A stretch of 64,000 nt of DNA, taken from Streptomyces clavuligerus. GTDB taxonomy: Bacteria > Actinomycetota > Actinomycetes > Streptomycetales > Streptomycetaceae. Positions 17,631 to 25,971 of the stretch are shown piece by piece (the stretch's first letter is position 1; every line of letters starts with the position of its first letter). The notes beneath the pieces were generated by a model. It did not search any database and was not told where the DNA came from. It saw only the letters and a list, made by a program, of their open reading frames with translations. Both the position numbers and the translations under genes were made by a program. Location of the stretch: contig NZ_CP027858.1 in the NCBI RefSeq assembly GCF_005519465.1, positions 6,559,001-6,623,000 of the forward strand. Direction: 5' to 3'.

Positions 17631-17918
17631 ATGCTGGCGGACATGGACGAGGAACAGATCATGCGGGGGCGGGTCTACGGGGCCGAGCACGACGACCCCG
17701 CCCCGGGGCCGCGCCCGGGGCGGGAGTACGTGGAGCTGGTGGGCGGTCCGCTCGACGGGCTGCTGCTCGATGTGACCGGCCGCCGGGAGACGGACGACGG
17801 GGGAGCCGAGGCCGCCCTGCGGACCGAGATAGGCCGCTACGGACCCGGCGGCAGGGCGGTCTACGGGCCCGGCGCCGACGGGTCCCGGATGTGGTCCTGG
17901 CGGGGCGACATCCGCTGA
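17631..17918 (+). CDS. Small hypothetical protein
   Basis: 95 residues from the ATG at 17631; GTG at 17619 or 17622 and ATG at 17643 are also possible after the G-rich site at 17591-17607. The sequence (EYVELVGGPLDGLLLDVTGR ... YGPGADGSRMWSWRGDIR) looks like a single soluble beta-rich domain. GGPLDG with a terminal W-x-W is a pattern I have seen in small phage- and Streptomyces-type proteins, but I cannot name a family. Convergent with the PPTase gene, 18 bp apart. Confidence 0.5.
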   Translation: MLADMDEEQIMRGRVYGAEHDDPAPGPRPGREYVELVGGPLDGLLLDVTGRRETDDGGAEAALRTEIGRYGPGGRAVYGPGADGSRMWSWRGDIR

Positions 17919-17936
17919 GCCGGGGCCGGTGCGGGC

Positions 17937-18704
17937 TCAGCGGGGGACGGTCCGGGGGGCGGGGACGCCGATCGCGGTCACGAGGATGCCCCGCTCCGAG
18001 AGCCAGCGGCCGGTGAACTCCTCGACCAGCCGCCCGCCGGGCTCGCGCTCCGGCCGCAGGATGCGCGCGGTGAAGGTGCCCGAGACACCGCCCGTTCCCT
18101 CCGTGCGCACCGTGCTGTCCGCGCGCTCCGTTCCGCCCGCGCGCTCCGTGCCGTCCGGTCCCCCGTGGAAGGAGATGTCGGCCTCGTGGAAGTCCAGTTC
18201 GGTACCGAGCAGGGGATACCAGCTCTTGTAGACCGCCTCCTTCGCGCTGAACAGCAGCCGGTCCCGGCAGACCGTCCGGCCGCCGTGCGGGCGTGGAGCG
18301 GCGGGGCCGCCGAGGCCGAGCCGGGCCCGTTCCCCCGGCAGGGAGATCGCCTCCAGCACCCCGTCGGGCAGCGGCAGATCGGGCTCGGCGTCGATCCCGA
18401 TCGCCGCCAGATCCGTGGCCCGGGCCAGCACGGCCGCCCGGTAGCCGTCGCAGTGGGTCATGCTGCCGACGACACCGGCGGGCCACCGGGGCGCGTTGCG
18501 CACCCCGGGCAGCACGGGGCCGGGCGGCAGACCCAGCGCCGCGAAGGCGCGCCGGGCGCACGCCCGTACGGTGGTGAACTCCTCCCGGCGCCGGGCCACG
18601 GCCTGCGCCACATGCGGCTCCTCCTCGGGGAGGAGCCGTGCGGAGGGGTCGGGGCCGAAGTGCTCGGCCCAGACGGCCTCCGGGGGCAGCAGGGACTCGA
18701 TCAC
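17937..18704 (-). CDS. 4'-phosphopantetheinyl transferase (Sfp/EntD type)
   Basis: 255 residues from the GTG at 18704, which overlaps the stop of the upstream metallophosphoesterase gene (GTGA). The motifs are VGSMTHCDGYRAAV, AIGIDAEPD (the GID-x-E magnesium motif) and LLFSAKEAVYKSWYPL (the W/F-x-x-KE-A-x-x-K motif). It loads the 4'-phosphopantetheine arm of CoA onto carrier proteins of polyketide, peptide or fatty-acid synthases. A Glu/Thr/Gly-rich insert occurs around residues 185-205. It is translationally coupled to the metallophosphoesterase. Confidence 0.92.
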   Translation of the reverse strand: MIESLLPPEAVWAEHFGPDPSARLLPEEEPHVAQAVARRREEFTTVRACARRAFAALGLPPGPVLPGVRNAPRWPAGVVGSMTHCDGYRAAVLARATDLAAIGIDAEPDLPLPDGVLEAISLPGERARLGLGGPAAPRPHGGRTVCRDRLLFSAKEAVYKSWYPLLGTELDFHEADISFHGGPDGTERAGGTERADSTVRTEGTGGVSGTFTARILRPEREPGGRLVEEFTGRWLSERGILVTAIGVPAPRTVPR

Positions 18705-19672
18705 GCCGGGGCCCCCGGGGTGCCGTCCCCCGCGGCCGTCCCCGGCGGCGGTGCCTGGCCGTCCGCGGGCCGCGGGTGGGGGAGGATCTGCCGCAGCAGC
18801 CCCAGGGGGTGGCCCCGCTTGCGCCACTCGCGCGGGTACCCGATGGACACCTCCTCGAAGCGCACCCCGTCGTACCGCGTGGTCCGGGGGATGTGCAGAT
18901 GGCCGTAGACCATGACCTCGGTACGGAATCTGCGGTGCCAGTCGGCGGTCAGCTCGGTGCCGCACCACTGGGCGAACTCGGGGTGCCAGAGCACATCGGT
19001 GGGGTCGCGCACCAGCGGATAGTGGTTCACCAGCACCAGCGGGACGGCGGGGTCGTGCGCTTCGAGCCGCCGCAGCGTCGCCGCGACCCGGGCGCGGCAC
19101 CAGGCGTCGCGGCCCGGGTAGGGGTCCGGGTGGAGCAGGAACTCGTCCGTGCACACCACCCCTGTCTCGTGCGCCCGCGCGAGCGACTCCTCCTTGGTCG
19201 TGACGCCCGGCACCCGCCAGCTGTAGTCGTACAGCAGAAAGAGCGGGGCCACCGCGACGGGGCCGCCGGGACCGGTCCACACCGGCCAGGGGTCCTCGGG
19301 GGTCAGCACGCCCAACCCCCGGCACAGCTCCACGAGATGGCGGTAGCGCTCCTCGCCGCGCAGATCCACCGTGTCGTCGCGCGGGGTCCACAGCTCATGG
19401 TTGCCCGGGGCCCAGACCACGCGGGCGAAGCGGTCGGCCAGCAGGCCCAGCGCCCAGCCGATGTCGGCGGTCGTCTCGGCGACGTCCCCGGCCACGAGCA
19501 GCCAGTCCCCCTCGTGGGTGGGGTGCAGCGACTCGGTGATGGCCCGGTTCTCGCGCATGCCCACATGCAGATCGCTCACCGCGAGCAGCCGGGGCCCGGC
19601 CGCCGGGGCGGTCGTGTCCGTGGGCGCGGCCGGGGCGGCGGGGCCGGGCGGTGTGTACGGCGTGTGCGGCAT
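18701..19672 (-). CDS. Metallophosphoesterase
   Basis: 323 residues from the ATG at 19672. It has the calcineurin-like motifs in order: SDLHVG, GDVAET, GNHELW, VNHYPLV and GHLHIPRT, which bind two metals. It is followed, with a 4-nt overlap, by the phosphopantetheinyl transferase, a gene order I believe recurs in Streptomyces. A role in recycling phosphopantetheine or CoA would fit but is not shown. A Pro/Ala-rich stretch precedes the catalytic domain; an earlier start is possible, though no better ribosome-binding site is seen. Confidence 0.88.
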   Translation of the reverse strand: MPHTPYTPPGPAAPAAPTDTTAPAAGPRLLAVSDLHVGMRENRAITESLHPTHEGDWLLVAGDVAETTADIGWALGLLADRFARVVWAPGNHELWTPRDDTVDLRGEERYRHLVELCRGLGVLTPEDPWPVWTGPGGPVAVAPLFLLYDYSWRVPGVTTKEESLARAHETGVVCTDEFLLHPDPYPGRDAWCRARVAATLRRLEAHDPAVPLVLVNHYPLVRDPTDVLWHPEFAQWCGTELTADWHRRFRTEVMVYGHLHIPRTTRYDGVRFEEVSIGYPREWRKRGHPLGLLRQILPHPRPADGQAPPPGTAAGDGTPGAPA

Positions 19673-19924
19673 GGCTGCTGTGTCCAGACTGACGGGGAGA
19701 CCCCGGCGCTGAGTGCCGCCGTTCCTCCGGTGGGCGGGGCATTCGATGCTGCCCCACCCCGTTCGGATGATCAAGGGTGCCCGGCCCGGATGCGCGGACG
19801 GACCGGGTCCGGCTCCCGGACGCCTGGATTCCGCGCCCCGGCGGTCCCGTTCCGCCGCGGAGGGCCGTATCCGGTGGGGGCGGGTGCTCCGGGGCCGACG
19901 GGGTCCGGTGGGGACGGGCCGGGG

Positions 19925-20584
19925 TCAGCACCCCCGCTGGGTGCGGTCGATGGCGGCGTCGGGGCGTTCCCCCAGATACTCGACCCATGCCTTCCTGGCG
20001 CACGGATAGTGCGTGGCGGCCTCGGCGAGACTCATGAAGTCGTCGACGGTGTTCTCGAACCGCTCCTGGAGCACCCGGTCGCCGAGCCGTCCCTCCGCGG
20101 TGAACGCGGTATGGGCCTGGGCCAGCGAGAACATGTCCGGGTAGACCCGTGTGCCCAGATGCTCCAGGGGAACCCTCAGCGACCACAGCCCCCGGTTGCC
20201 CCCGGTCATGGAGGGGGAGGCCGACATCACCAGGGCATGCCGCCCGTTGAAGGGCTGGGGCCTGAACCGCGAGGTCCAGTCGATGAGGTTCTTGACCGTG
20301 CCGGGCATCGAGGCGTTGTACTCGGGGGACGCGATCACCAGGGCGTCGGACTGCTCCAGCGCCTCCCTGAGCCGATCGGCCCCCTTGGGGATGCCCTCGG
20401 CGGCTTCGAGGTCCCCGTCGTACCCGGGCACCTCGAACTCCTTGACGGTGGCCAGGGTGGCCGACGACCCCCGGGCGGAGAGGGTCTCCGTGGCGAGCGC
20501 GGCCAGCCGGGTGTTGAGCGCGCCGACCCGCCCGGAACCGGAGAGCACGAGGAATCGCAGGGGTTCGCGCTGATGGGTACTCAC
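19925..20584 (-). CDS. NAD(P)H-dependent FMN reductase
   Basis: 219 residues from a GTG at 20584. A flavodoxin-like fold is indicated by LRFLVLSGSGRVGALNTRLA (phosphate-binding loop of FMN), ALVIASPEYNASMPGTVKNLIDW (the conserved SPEYN segment) and ALVMSASPSMTGGNRG. Such enzymes reduce FMN or quinones in the cytoplasm. The C-terminal extension ends in C. Isolated gene, with about 250 bp of GC-rich leader on its 3' side. Confidence 0.88.
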   Translation of the reverse strand: MSTHQREPLRFLVLSGSGRVGALNTRLAALATETLSARGSSATLATVKEFEVPGYDGDLEAAEGIPKGADRLREALEQSDALVIASPEYNASMPGTVKNLIDWTSRFRPQPFNGRHALVMSASPSMTGGNRGLWSLRVPLEHLGTRVYPDMFSLAQAHTAFTAEGRLGDRVLQERFENTVDDFMSLAEAATHYPCARKAWVEYLGERPDAAIDRTQRGC

Positions 20585-20713
20585 GCGCGTACGGTACTGC
20601 CCCGCGCGCCCCGTGCGGCCCGACACCAGGGGCGGGGCGCGCCTTCTTCAGCCGCGTGGGCCGCCCGCCCCGCCCTCCGCCCGGTCCTCCCGCGCCGGCG
20701 GCGGGGGCGGCGG

Positions 20714-21277
20714 TCAGTAGGGGTGGTGGTTCGGCTTGTCGCTCCACGCCCGGTACGCGGCGGCCCCCAGCTCGGGGTAGCAGTGCTCGATCCGGATGCT
20801 CCGTTCGTGCAGCGGCTTCTTGAAGTCCTCGTACTGGTACTCGTCACTGAAGCCGATCTTCGCGGTGGCGTTCAGATCGCAGCTGAAGTAGACGGCGTCG
20901 CACCGCGACCAGTAGATGGCGCTCATGCACATCGGGCAGGGTGCTCCGCTGGTGTAGATCTCGCAGCCCTTGAGCATCCGGGCCCGCTTGGGCAGCAGGT
21001 CGGAGGGCTCGGCGCGGATGAGCTTGAGCGTGCTGGTGTTCTGGTGCGTCTCCGGGATGGATGGAGCCCAGGGGTTCAGCACCTGGATCGCCTTGCGGAT
21101 CGCCTCCACCTCGCCGTGCGCGGTCGGGTCACCGGTCAGCAGCACCCGGTTCTGACCCCGGGCGACGATCTCGTCGTTCTTGGTGATCACCGCGCCGAAC
21201 GGACCGCCCCAGCCGTTGACCACCGACTCGGTCGCCAGCCGTGCCGCCTCCGCCATGAACTTCTTCCGCTTCGCCAT
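20714..21277 (-). CDS. Nucleoside/guanine deaminase (CDA fold)
   Basis: 187 residues from the ATG at 21277, with GGGAGAG upstream. TAHGEVEAIRKA carries the H-x-E of the cytidine-deaminase superfamily, and SGAPCPMCMSAIYW carries the P-C-x-x-C that completes the zinc site. GGPFGAVI and DLNATAKIGFSD match bacterial guanine deaminases. It likely deaminates guanine or a related purine. A longer start at 21334 is open but lacks a nearby ribosome-binding site. Confidence 0.9.
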   Translation of the reverse strand: MAKRKKFMAEAARLATESVVNGWGGPFGAVITKNDEIVARGQNRVLLTGDPTAHGEVEAIRKAIQVLNPWAPSIPETHQNTSTLKLIRAEPSDLLPKRARMLKGCEIYTSGAPCPMCMSAIYWSRCDAVYFSCDLNATAKIGFSDEYQYEDFKKPLHERSIRIEHCYPELGAAAYRAWSDKPNHHPY

Positions 21278-21484
21278 CCGGCTCTCCCTCGGTTCGCCCC
21301 GGCTCCCGCCGTGCGCGCGGACGGGAGCCGACATGCCTGGAGGTCAGGGACGTCTGTCCTCCTTTGCGAAGGTAGTCGGATCGTCCCGTCCGGCAACTCG
21401 GGTGCGGACCGTGCGGGCACGGAGCCGACGCACGCGGCCCCTGCGCACGCGGCCCCAGTGGGCCGGATCTCAGCGGGCCGGGTC

Positions 21485-22264
21485 TCAGTGGACGGAGAAT
21501 CCGCCGTCCACGAAGAGCGCCTGCCCGGTGACATAGGAGGAGCCCCGGCCCGCCAGGAACACCGCCGCGCCCGCGAAGTCCTCCGGCAGCCCGTTGCGCC
21601 CGGTCAGGGTGCGCGCGGCCAGCTCCTCCAGCCGCCCCGGCTCCGCGCACAGCCGGGCGTTGAGCGGCGTCGGGACGAACCCGGGAACGAGCGTGTTGCA
21701 GGTGACCCCGGACGACGACCACGCCTCGGCCTGCGAACGGGCCAGCGACTCCAGCGCCCCCTTGGAGACGCCGTAGGCCCCGCTCCGGACGAACGCCCGG
21801 TGCGCCTGCTGCGAGGTGATGTGGATGATCCGCCCATAGCCCCGCTCGGCCATGCCGGGCCCGAAGCGCTGCCCCAGCAGGAACGGCGCCGTCAGATTCA
21901 CCGCCATCGTGGTGTCCCACACCTCCTCGCCCAGCTCGTCCATCGGGGGCCGCAGATTGATCCCGGCGCAGTTGACGAGGATGTCGGGCTCCCCGAAGGC
22001 CGCGACCGCCCCTTCGGCGGCGGCCCGGACCCCGTCACGGTCGCCGAGGTCGGCGCTGACCCACGCGGCCCGGCCGCCCTCGTCGGTCAGCGCCCCGACG
22101 GTGTCGGCCAGCGCCGCCTCGCCGCGCGCCACCACCACGACGGACGCACCCGCCCGGGCCAGCGCCCCGGCGATCCCCCGGCCGATACCGGAGCTGCCGC
22201 CGGTCACCACCGCGACCAGGCCCTCCAGGGAGAACAGTTCCTTCAGATACGCGTGCGATTCCAT
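21485..22264 (-). CDS. Short-chain dehydrogenase/reductase
   Basis: 259 residues, the normal SDR length. TGGSSGIGRGIAG is the NAD(P)-binding motif and NCAGIN replaces the usual NNAG. The catalytic Ser lies in IIHITSQQAH, with YGVSKGAL giving the Y-x-x-x-K. PGFVPTPLN and the C-terminal VDGGFSVH are typical of classical SDRs resembling gluconate-5-dehydrogenase and FabG. Substrate not predictable. The next gene on the same strand (22352) lies upstream of it in transcription order by 87 bp on its other side, so they need not be co-transcribed. Confidence 0.9.
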   Translation of the reverse strand: MESHAYLKELFSLEGLVAVVTGGSSGIGRGIAGALARAGASVVVVARGEAALADTVGALTDEGGRAAWVSADLGDRDGVRAAAEGAVAAFGEPDILVNCAGINLRPPMDELGEEVWDTTMAVNLTAPFLLGQRFGPGMAERGYGRIIHITSQQAHRAFVRSGAYGVSKGALESLARSQAEAWSSSGVTCNTLVPGFVPTPLNARLCAEPGRLEELAARTLTGRNGLPEDFAGAAVFLAGRGSSYVTGQALFVDGGFSVH

Positions 22265-22351
22265 TTCCGTACCCTAAGGCGCCCGGGGAAGCCTTACGGA
22301 CGGACATGTTCCGCTCCTGGCGGGACCCCCTCGCTCCGGAGCGGGACGGGC

Positions 22352-23605
22352 TCAGCGGCCGATGAGGGAGAGGACCTGCGGCCAGGCGTCGGCCCGGGCG
22401 TGGGCGTCCGCCGCCCGGGTGCCGCCGAGGGAGAAGGAGACCTTGTCGACCGGGTGGACGACCTCGGTCCCCGCCGGGACATAGGGGTACGACCCCACGG
22501 CGTGCCCCGCCTCCGGATAGATCAGGGCCCGGTGCCGGCCCGACTCCCCGCTCCGCCGGGCGATGGCGGCGGACATCTCCGCCGCGTCCCACAGGGCGTC
22601 CTCGCCGCCCGCGATCGCCAGCACCGTGCCGCGCACCCGGTCGAGCGCGATCGGCCCCGGCCGGACCGGCCGGTCCCTCAGCGTCCAGGCGGGCCGGGTG
22701 CCGTCGGGGAAGCCCTGGTGATAGCGGTCGCCCGGCCCGTACACGACCGCGTCCCGGATCAGCTCCGGGTGGTTCTGGGCCAGGTGCTGCGCCGCTTCGG
22801 ACCCGCGCGAGGTCCCCATGACCGCCATCCGCTCCTGTCCGTCCCCGGACAGCCGGCCCAGCGTCCGGGCCGCGGTGGCGAAGTACTCCAGCGGTACCTC
22901 CTTGAGCGTGTCGGGCAGACCGGGGCAGCCGAAGTAGCAGAGCGCGAGCGCCGCATGGCCGCGGGAGGCCAGCAGGGCCGCGGCGCCGATGCCGCCGACG
23001 CCGCCCTCGGAACCGCCGAACACCAGCACCGGGGCCCGGCGGGCCCGGCCGTCCGGGGGCAGGAAGAGCCGCCCCGCGACCTTGTCGTCCGTGAGCCGCA
23101 GGACACGGCTCTCCACACCCTCGGCCGTCCAGCGGCGGGCGAGGTCCCGGTGGGCGTCGGGCCGCCCCTCGGCACGGGCCGTGACCCTGACGGTGTCCAC
23201 GGGCCGCTGGAGAACGTCGCTGACGAAGACGGATGCGGCGGCGGAGCCCTGCTCGGGTTCCATTGACCAGAACAGCCCCATGGCGTCGGCCGCGCGATAG
23301 GTCCCGGCCGAGGGCTTCGCCCGGGCCGGGTCCACCGCGCCGGTCCGGTCCGCCGTGAAGGTCGCCCGGCCGGTCCAGGTCACTCCGCCGGCATCGTCGG
23401 TCTCGGCGGTGACCGTCACCTTCTCGCCCGCGCGCAGACCGCTGACGCGTATCGTCACCGCCTCGTCCACCAGCGCCGACTCCCGGTCGACGGTGATGAC
23501 GGCGGGCCGGTCGGCGCGTTCGGACGGAGAGCCGCCGGAGCAGGCCGTGACCAGCAGAGCCAGAACCACCGTCCCCGGCAGTCCCGTGATCCTCGTGCGT
23601 TTCAT
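22352..23605 (-). CDS. Lipoprotein hydrolase of the BAAT/acyl-CoA thioesterase family
   Basis: 417 residues. A lipobox (LLVTAC, Cys at ~22) predicts a membrane-attached lipoprotein. The N-terminal half is the immunoglobulin-like acyl-CoA thioester hydrolase domain ([26 protein letters not shown]). The C-terminal half is an alpha/beta hydrolase of the BAAT type: [18 protein letters not shown] (the nucleophile is Ser in place of the Cys of true BAATs), and YPEAGHAVG with the catalytic His. It probably hydrolyses thioesters or esters at the cell surface. It continues into the SDR gene on the same strand. Confidence 0.87.
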   Translation of the reverse strand: MKRTRITGLPGTVVLALLVTACSGGSPSERADRPAVITVDRESALVDEAVTIRVSGLRAGEKVTVTAETDDAGGVTWTGRATFTADRTGAVDPARAKPSAGTYRAADAMGLFWSMEPEQGSAAASVFVSDVLQRPVDTVRVTARAEGRPDAHRDLARRWTAEGVESRVLRLTDDKVAGRLFLPPDGRARRAPVLVFGGSEGGVGGIGAAALLASRGHAALALCYFGCPGLPDTLKEVPLEYFATAARTLGRLSGDGQERMAVMGTSRGSEAAQHLAQNHPELIRDAVVYGPGDRYHQGFPDGTRPAWTLRDRPVRPGPIALDRVRGTVLAIAGGEDALWDAAEMSAAIARRSGESGRHRALIYPEAGHAVGSYPYVPAGTEVVHPVDKVSFSLGGTRAADAHARADAWPQVLSLIGR

Positions 23606-23689
23606 GATCACAGTGTGCGGCCGATGGCCCCGCGCGGACCAGGCTCCGTCGCCCGTGATCGGCCCGGCCCGCACCCGGAGCCGCACGGG

Positions 23690-23740
23690 ACCCGTACCGG
23701 CCCGGCACCCGTACCGGCTCGGCACCCGTACCGGCCTGGC
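23690..23740. repeat. 17-bp tandem repeat
   Basis: Three copies of ACCCGTACCGGCYCGGC-type units at 23690-23706, 23707-23723 and 23724-23740, then a partial fourth (ACCCGCACC). It lies in the spacer upstream of the lipoprotein hydrolase gene and before the DUF4291 gene. Confidence 0.85.
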
Positions 23741-23881
23741 ACCCGCACCCGGGCGACGCCCCCGGCGGAAGGGGACCCGCCGCTCCCCCCGTCCGTACCG
23801 TGCCGCCGCACGGCACCCGCCGACACGCGGAAGGGGGAAAACGGTTCGCCGGAGCAAGATCCACGATGGAACGATCTCCCC

Positions 23882-24448
23882 ATGGTTGCTCTGCGTCAGA
23901 TCCGTGCCCAGTACGACGACCGGACGATAGTGGTCTATCAGGCCTACTCGTCCGCCATCGCCGAACCGGCCCTCCGGGCCGGGACCTTCGTTCCGCCGTT
24001 CTCCTTCGGGCGCATGACCTGGATCAAGCCCTCGTTCCTCTGGCTCATGCACCGCAGCAACTGGGCCCGGAAGCCCGGACAGGAGCGCATTCTCGCCGTG
24101 CGCATCACCCGCGAGGGCTGGGAGGAGGCCCTGTCCCAGGCGGTCCTGACGACCTCTCACCCCGACCGGGTCGCCCAGGCCCCCGTCCATGTCCAGTGGG
24201 ACCCGGAGCGCTCGCTGCGCGGTGCCGCGCTCAATCACTACAGCATCCAGGTCGGCGTCGGCCGGGGGCTGATCGAGCGGTACGCCAAGGAGTGGGTCGT
24301 CGGGATCACCGAGGTCACCTCCCAGGCCCGCAAGGCGGCGGAACTGGCCCAGGGCGGCCGGGCCGAGAAGGCGAAGCGGCTGCTTCCGCCCGAGCGCCCC
24401 TATCCGGTGCCCCGGGCCACGGCGCAGCGGCTCGACATCGACGGCTGA
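23882..24448 (+). CDS. DUF4291-family protein
   Basis: 188 residues. The start ([20 protein letters not shown]), [20 protein letters not shown], and [16 protein letters not shown] are the conserved blocks of DUF4291 as I know it, including the invariant [10 protein letters not shown]. Small soluble proteins of this family occur widely in bacteria and fungi with unknown role. Divergent from the lipoprotein hydrolase gene and convergent with the aldo/keto reductase gene. Confidence 0.88.
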   Translation: MVALRQIRAQYDDRTIVVYQAYSSAIAEPALRAGTFVPPFSFGRMTWIKPSFLWLMHRSNWARKPGQERILAVRITREGWEEALSQAVLTTSHPDRVAQAPVHVQWDPERSLRGAALNHYSIQVGVGRGLIERYAKEWVVGITEVTSQARKAAELAQGGRAEKAKRLLPPERPYPVPRATAQRLDIDG

Positions 24449-24449
24449 C

Positions 24450-24474
24450 CCGGGCGGACCGCCGCTCCGCCCGG
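24450..24474. terminator. Bidirectional terminator
   Basis: CCGGGCGGA (24450-24458) pairs with TCCGCCCGG (24466-24474), loop 7 nt, between the convergent DUF4291 and aldo/keto reductase genes. Confidence 0.75.
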
Positions 24475-24514
24475 CCCGGCCCGGCCCCGGGCGGCCAGCA
24501 CACGGTGCCCGGCG

Positions 24515-25501
24515 TCAGTACGCCCCGTCGAGCCGCGCCCGCTGCTCCGCCGTCAGCTCCAGGTCGACCGCGGCCAGGGACTCGTCGAGCTGGGCGACGG
24601 ATGAGGCCCCGACCAGCGGAATGACCGGTACCGCCCCGCCGATCAGCCAGGACAGAACCACCTGGGAGGCCGTGGCGCCGGTCTCCCGGGCGACGTCCGC
24701 GAGGGCCGCCAGCCGGATCGGGGTACCGGCGTGGTCGAGGTCCCGGCTGAGCTGCTTGTCCGCACGGGTGTACGCCCCGCTCAGCAGTGGGGTGTACGCG
24801 ACCAGCGCCAGATCCGGCTGGTCCCGCACATAGCTGAGGATGTTGCCGTCCGCGACGCCGAGGGCCCCGTCCGGCGAGAGCGCGTCCGGCTGGTCCGTGC
24901 GGCGGCGGAGATAGCTGTGCGAGTACTGGAGGACCTCGAAGGCGGGCAGGCCCGCCGCCGCGGCGGTGTTCCGCGCCCGTTCCACCTTCCACACCCAGTG
25001 GTTGCTGACGCCGAGCAGACCGACGGTGTCCTCCGCGACGAGCGCGGCGAAGCCCTCGACCGTCTCGGTGAGCGGCGTCGACGGGTCCTCGATGTGCGCG
25101 TAGAGCAGGTGCAGCCGCTCCATCCCCAGCCGCTCACGGCTCTCCTCGGCCGCGCGCCGCACGGTCGCGGCGGACAGCCCCTCGCGGTTCTCGACATAAC
25201 CGGTGCCGGGGGCCAGCGGCCGGGCGCCCAGCTTGGTGGCGATGGTGATCTCGTCACCGACGCCCCGGCTGCGCCGCCAGCGCCCGAGGACGGTCTCGCT
25301 CTCCCCGCCCTGCCCGCCGGTGTGCCAGTAGGCGTAGTTGTTGGACGTGTCGACGAAGGTCCCGCCCGCCTCGGTGTAGCGGTCGAGGATCGCGAAGGAC
25401 GTCTTCTCGTCGGTGAGCGTGCCGAAGAGCATCGCCCCCAGGCTCAGCACGCTGACCTCGCGGCGGGTCCGCGGGTGGCTGCCGATCCAGCGGTACTTCA
25501 T
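24515..25501 (-). CDS. Aldo/keto reductase
   Basis: 328 residues with the TIM-barrel landmarks: DTSNNYAYWHTGG (catalytic Asp and Tyr), ITIATKLG (Lys), LLYAHIEDPSTPL (His), LGVSNHWVWKVERA and IPLVGASSVAQL near the NADPH site. It reduces aldehydes or ketones with NADPH. The closest match by eye is the YajO/YdjG-like group. Divergent from the second subtilase gene across a 470-bp spacer. Confidence 0.92.
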   Translation of the reverse strand: MKYRWIGSHPRTRREVSVLSLGAMLFGTLTDEKTSFAILDRYTEAGGTFVDTSNNYAYWHTGGQGGESETVLGRWRRSRGVGDEITIATKLGARPLAPGTGYVENREGLSAATVRRAAEESRERLGMERLHLLYAHIEDPSTPLTETVEGFAALVAEDTVGLLGVSNHWVWKVERARNTAAAAGLPAFEVLQYSHSYLRRRTDQPDALSPDGALGVADGNILSYVRDQPDLALVAYTPLLSGAYTRADKQLSRDLDHAGTPIRLAALADVARETGATASQVVLSWLIGGAVPVIPLVGASSVAQLDESLAAVDLELTAEQRARLDGAY

Positions 25502-25971
25502 GGGTGTCCCCCTGTGCCGGGCCCGTGCCGGTCACGGGCTCCGGGACAGAGCCTCCTCGCTGGAGTGCACTGCAAGTCAAGGCCGTTGCCGCAGCCGGGC
25601 CCCGCGCCCCGGCCGGCCCGTTCCCCGCCGCCCCGCGCCGCCGCTGTCACGGGCGCCCGCCGTCCTCGTCCCCGCGCTCTCCGCTGTCTCCTGACCGGCT
25701 CCCGGACGGCTCTCCGGTGGGGGACATCACGTTTGACAGGGACGGGGCGGATGGGACGTGACGGCCGCGTGTCGTCCGTGTGACGCGTGTGTACGAACCC
25801 TTGTGCAATTCCTATGGGACCGACAATCTTTGAACCGGCAACAGATTGGCATGACCCCGTCATCTGTCGTCTGTCGCCCGTATGTCCGCGTGATGTCCAT
25901 GTGTCCGTCGCTCCGCAACCGGCGGACCGATGCGTACCCCCACCGCACCATCACTGAGGAGGCTCCTCCAG
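25502..25971. other. Long divergent spacer with subtilase promoter region
   Basis: 470 bp without a gene. The half next to the subtilase is AT-rich (25795-25960) and contains TTGACA at 25733-25738, TTGTGCAATTCC at 25801-25812 and GACAATCTTTGAAC at 25822-25835, which could form promoter elements. The last stretch carries the GAGGAGG ribosome-binding site. Confidence 0.4.
25956..25969 (+). promoter_or_regulatory. Self-complementary ribosome-binding site
   Basis: GAGGAGG (25956-25962) is directly followed by CTCCTCC, so the site can pair with its own downstream sequence (GGAGG/CCTCC). It lies just before the ATG at 25972 and could damp translation of the protease. Confidence 0.45.

Noticed and set aside
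18638..23266. 1542-codon plus-strand open frame
   Set aside because: It runs antisense across five or more minus-strand genes with clear motifs (PPTase, metallophosphoesterase, FMN reductase, deaminase, SDR). Composition is the Arg/Gly/Pro-rich shadow typical of high-GC DNA.
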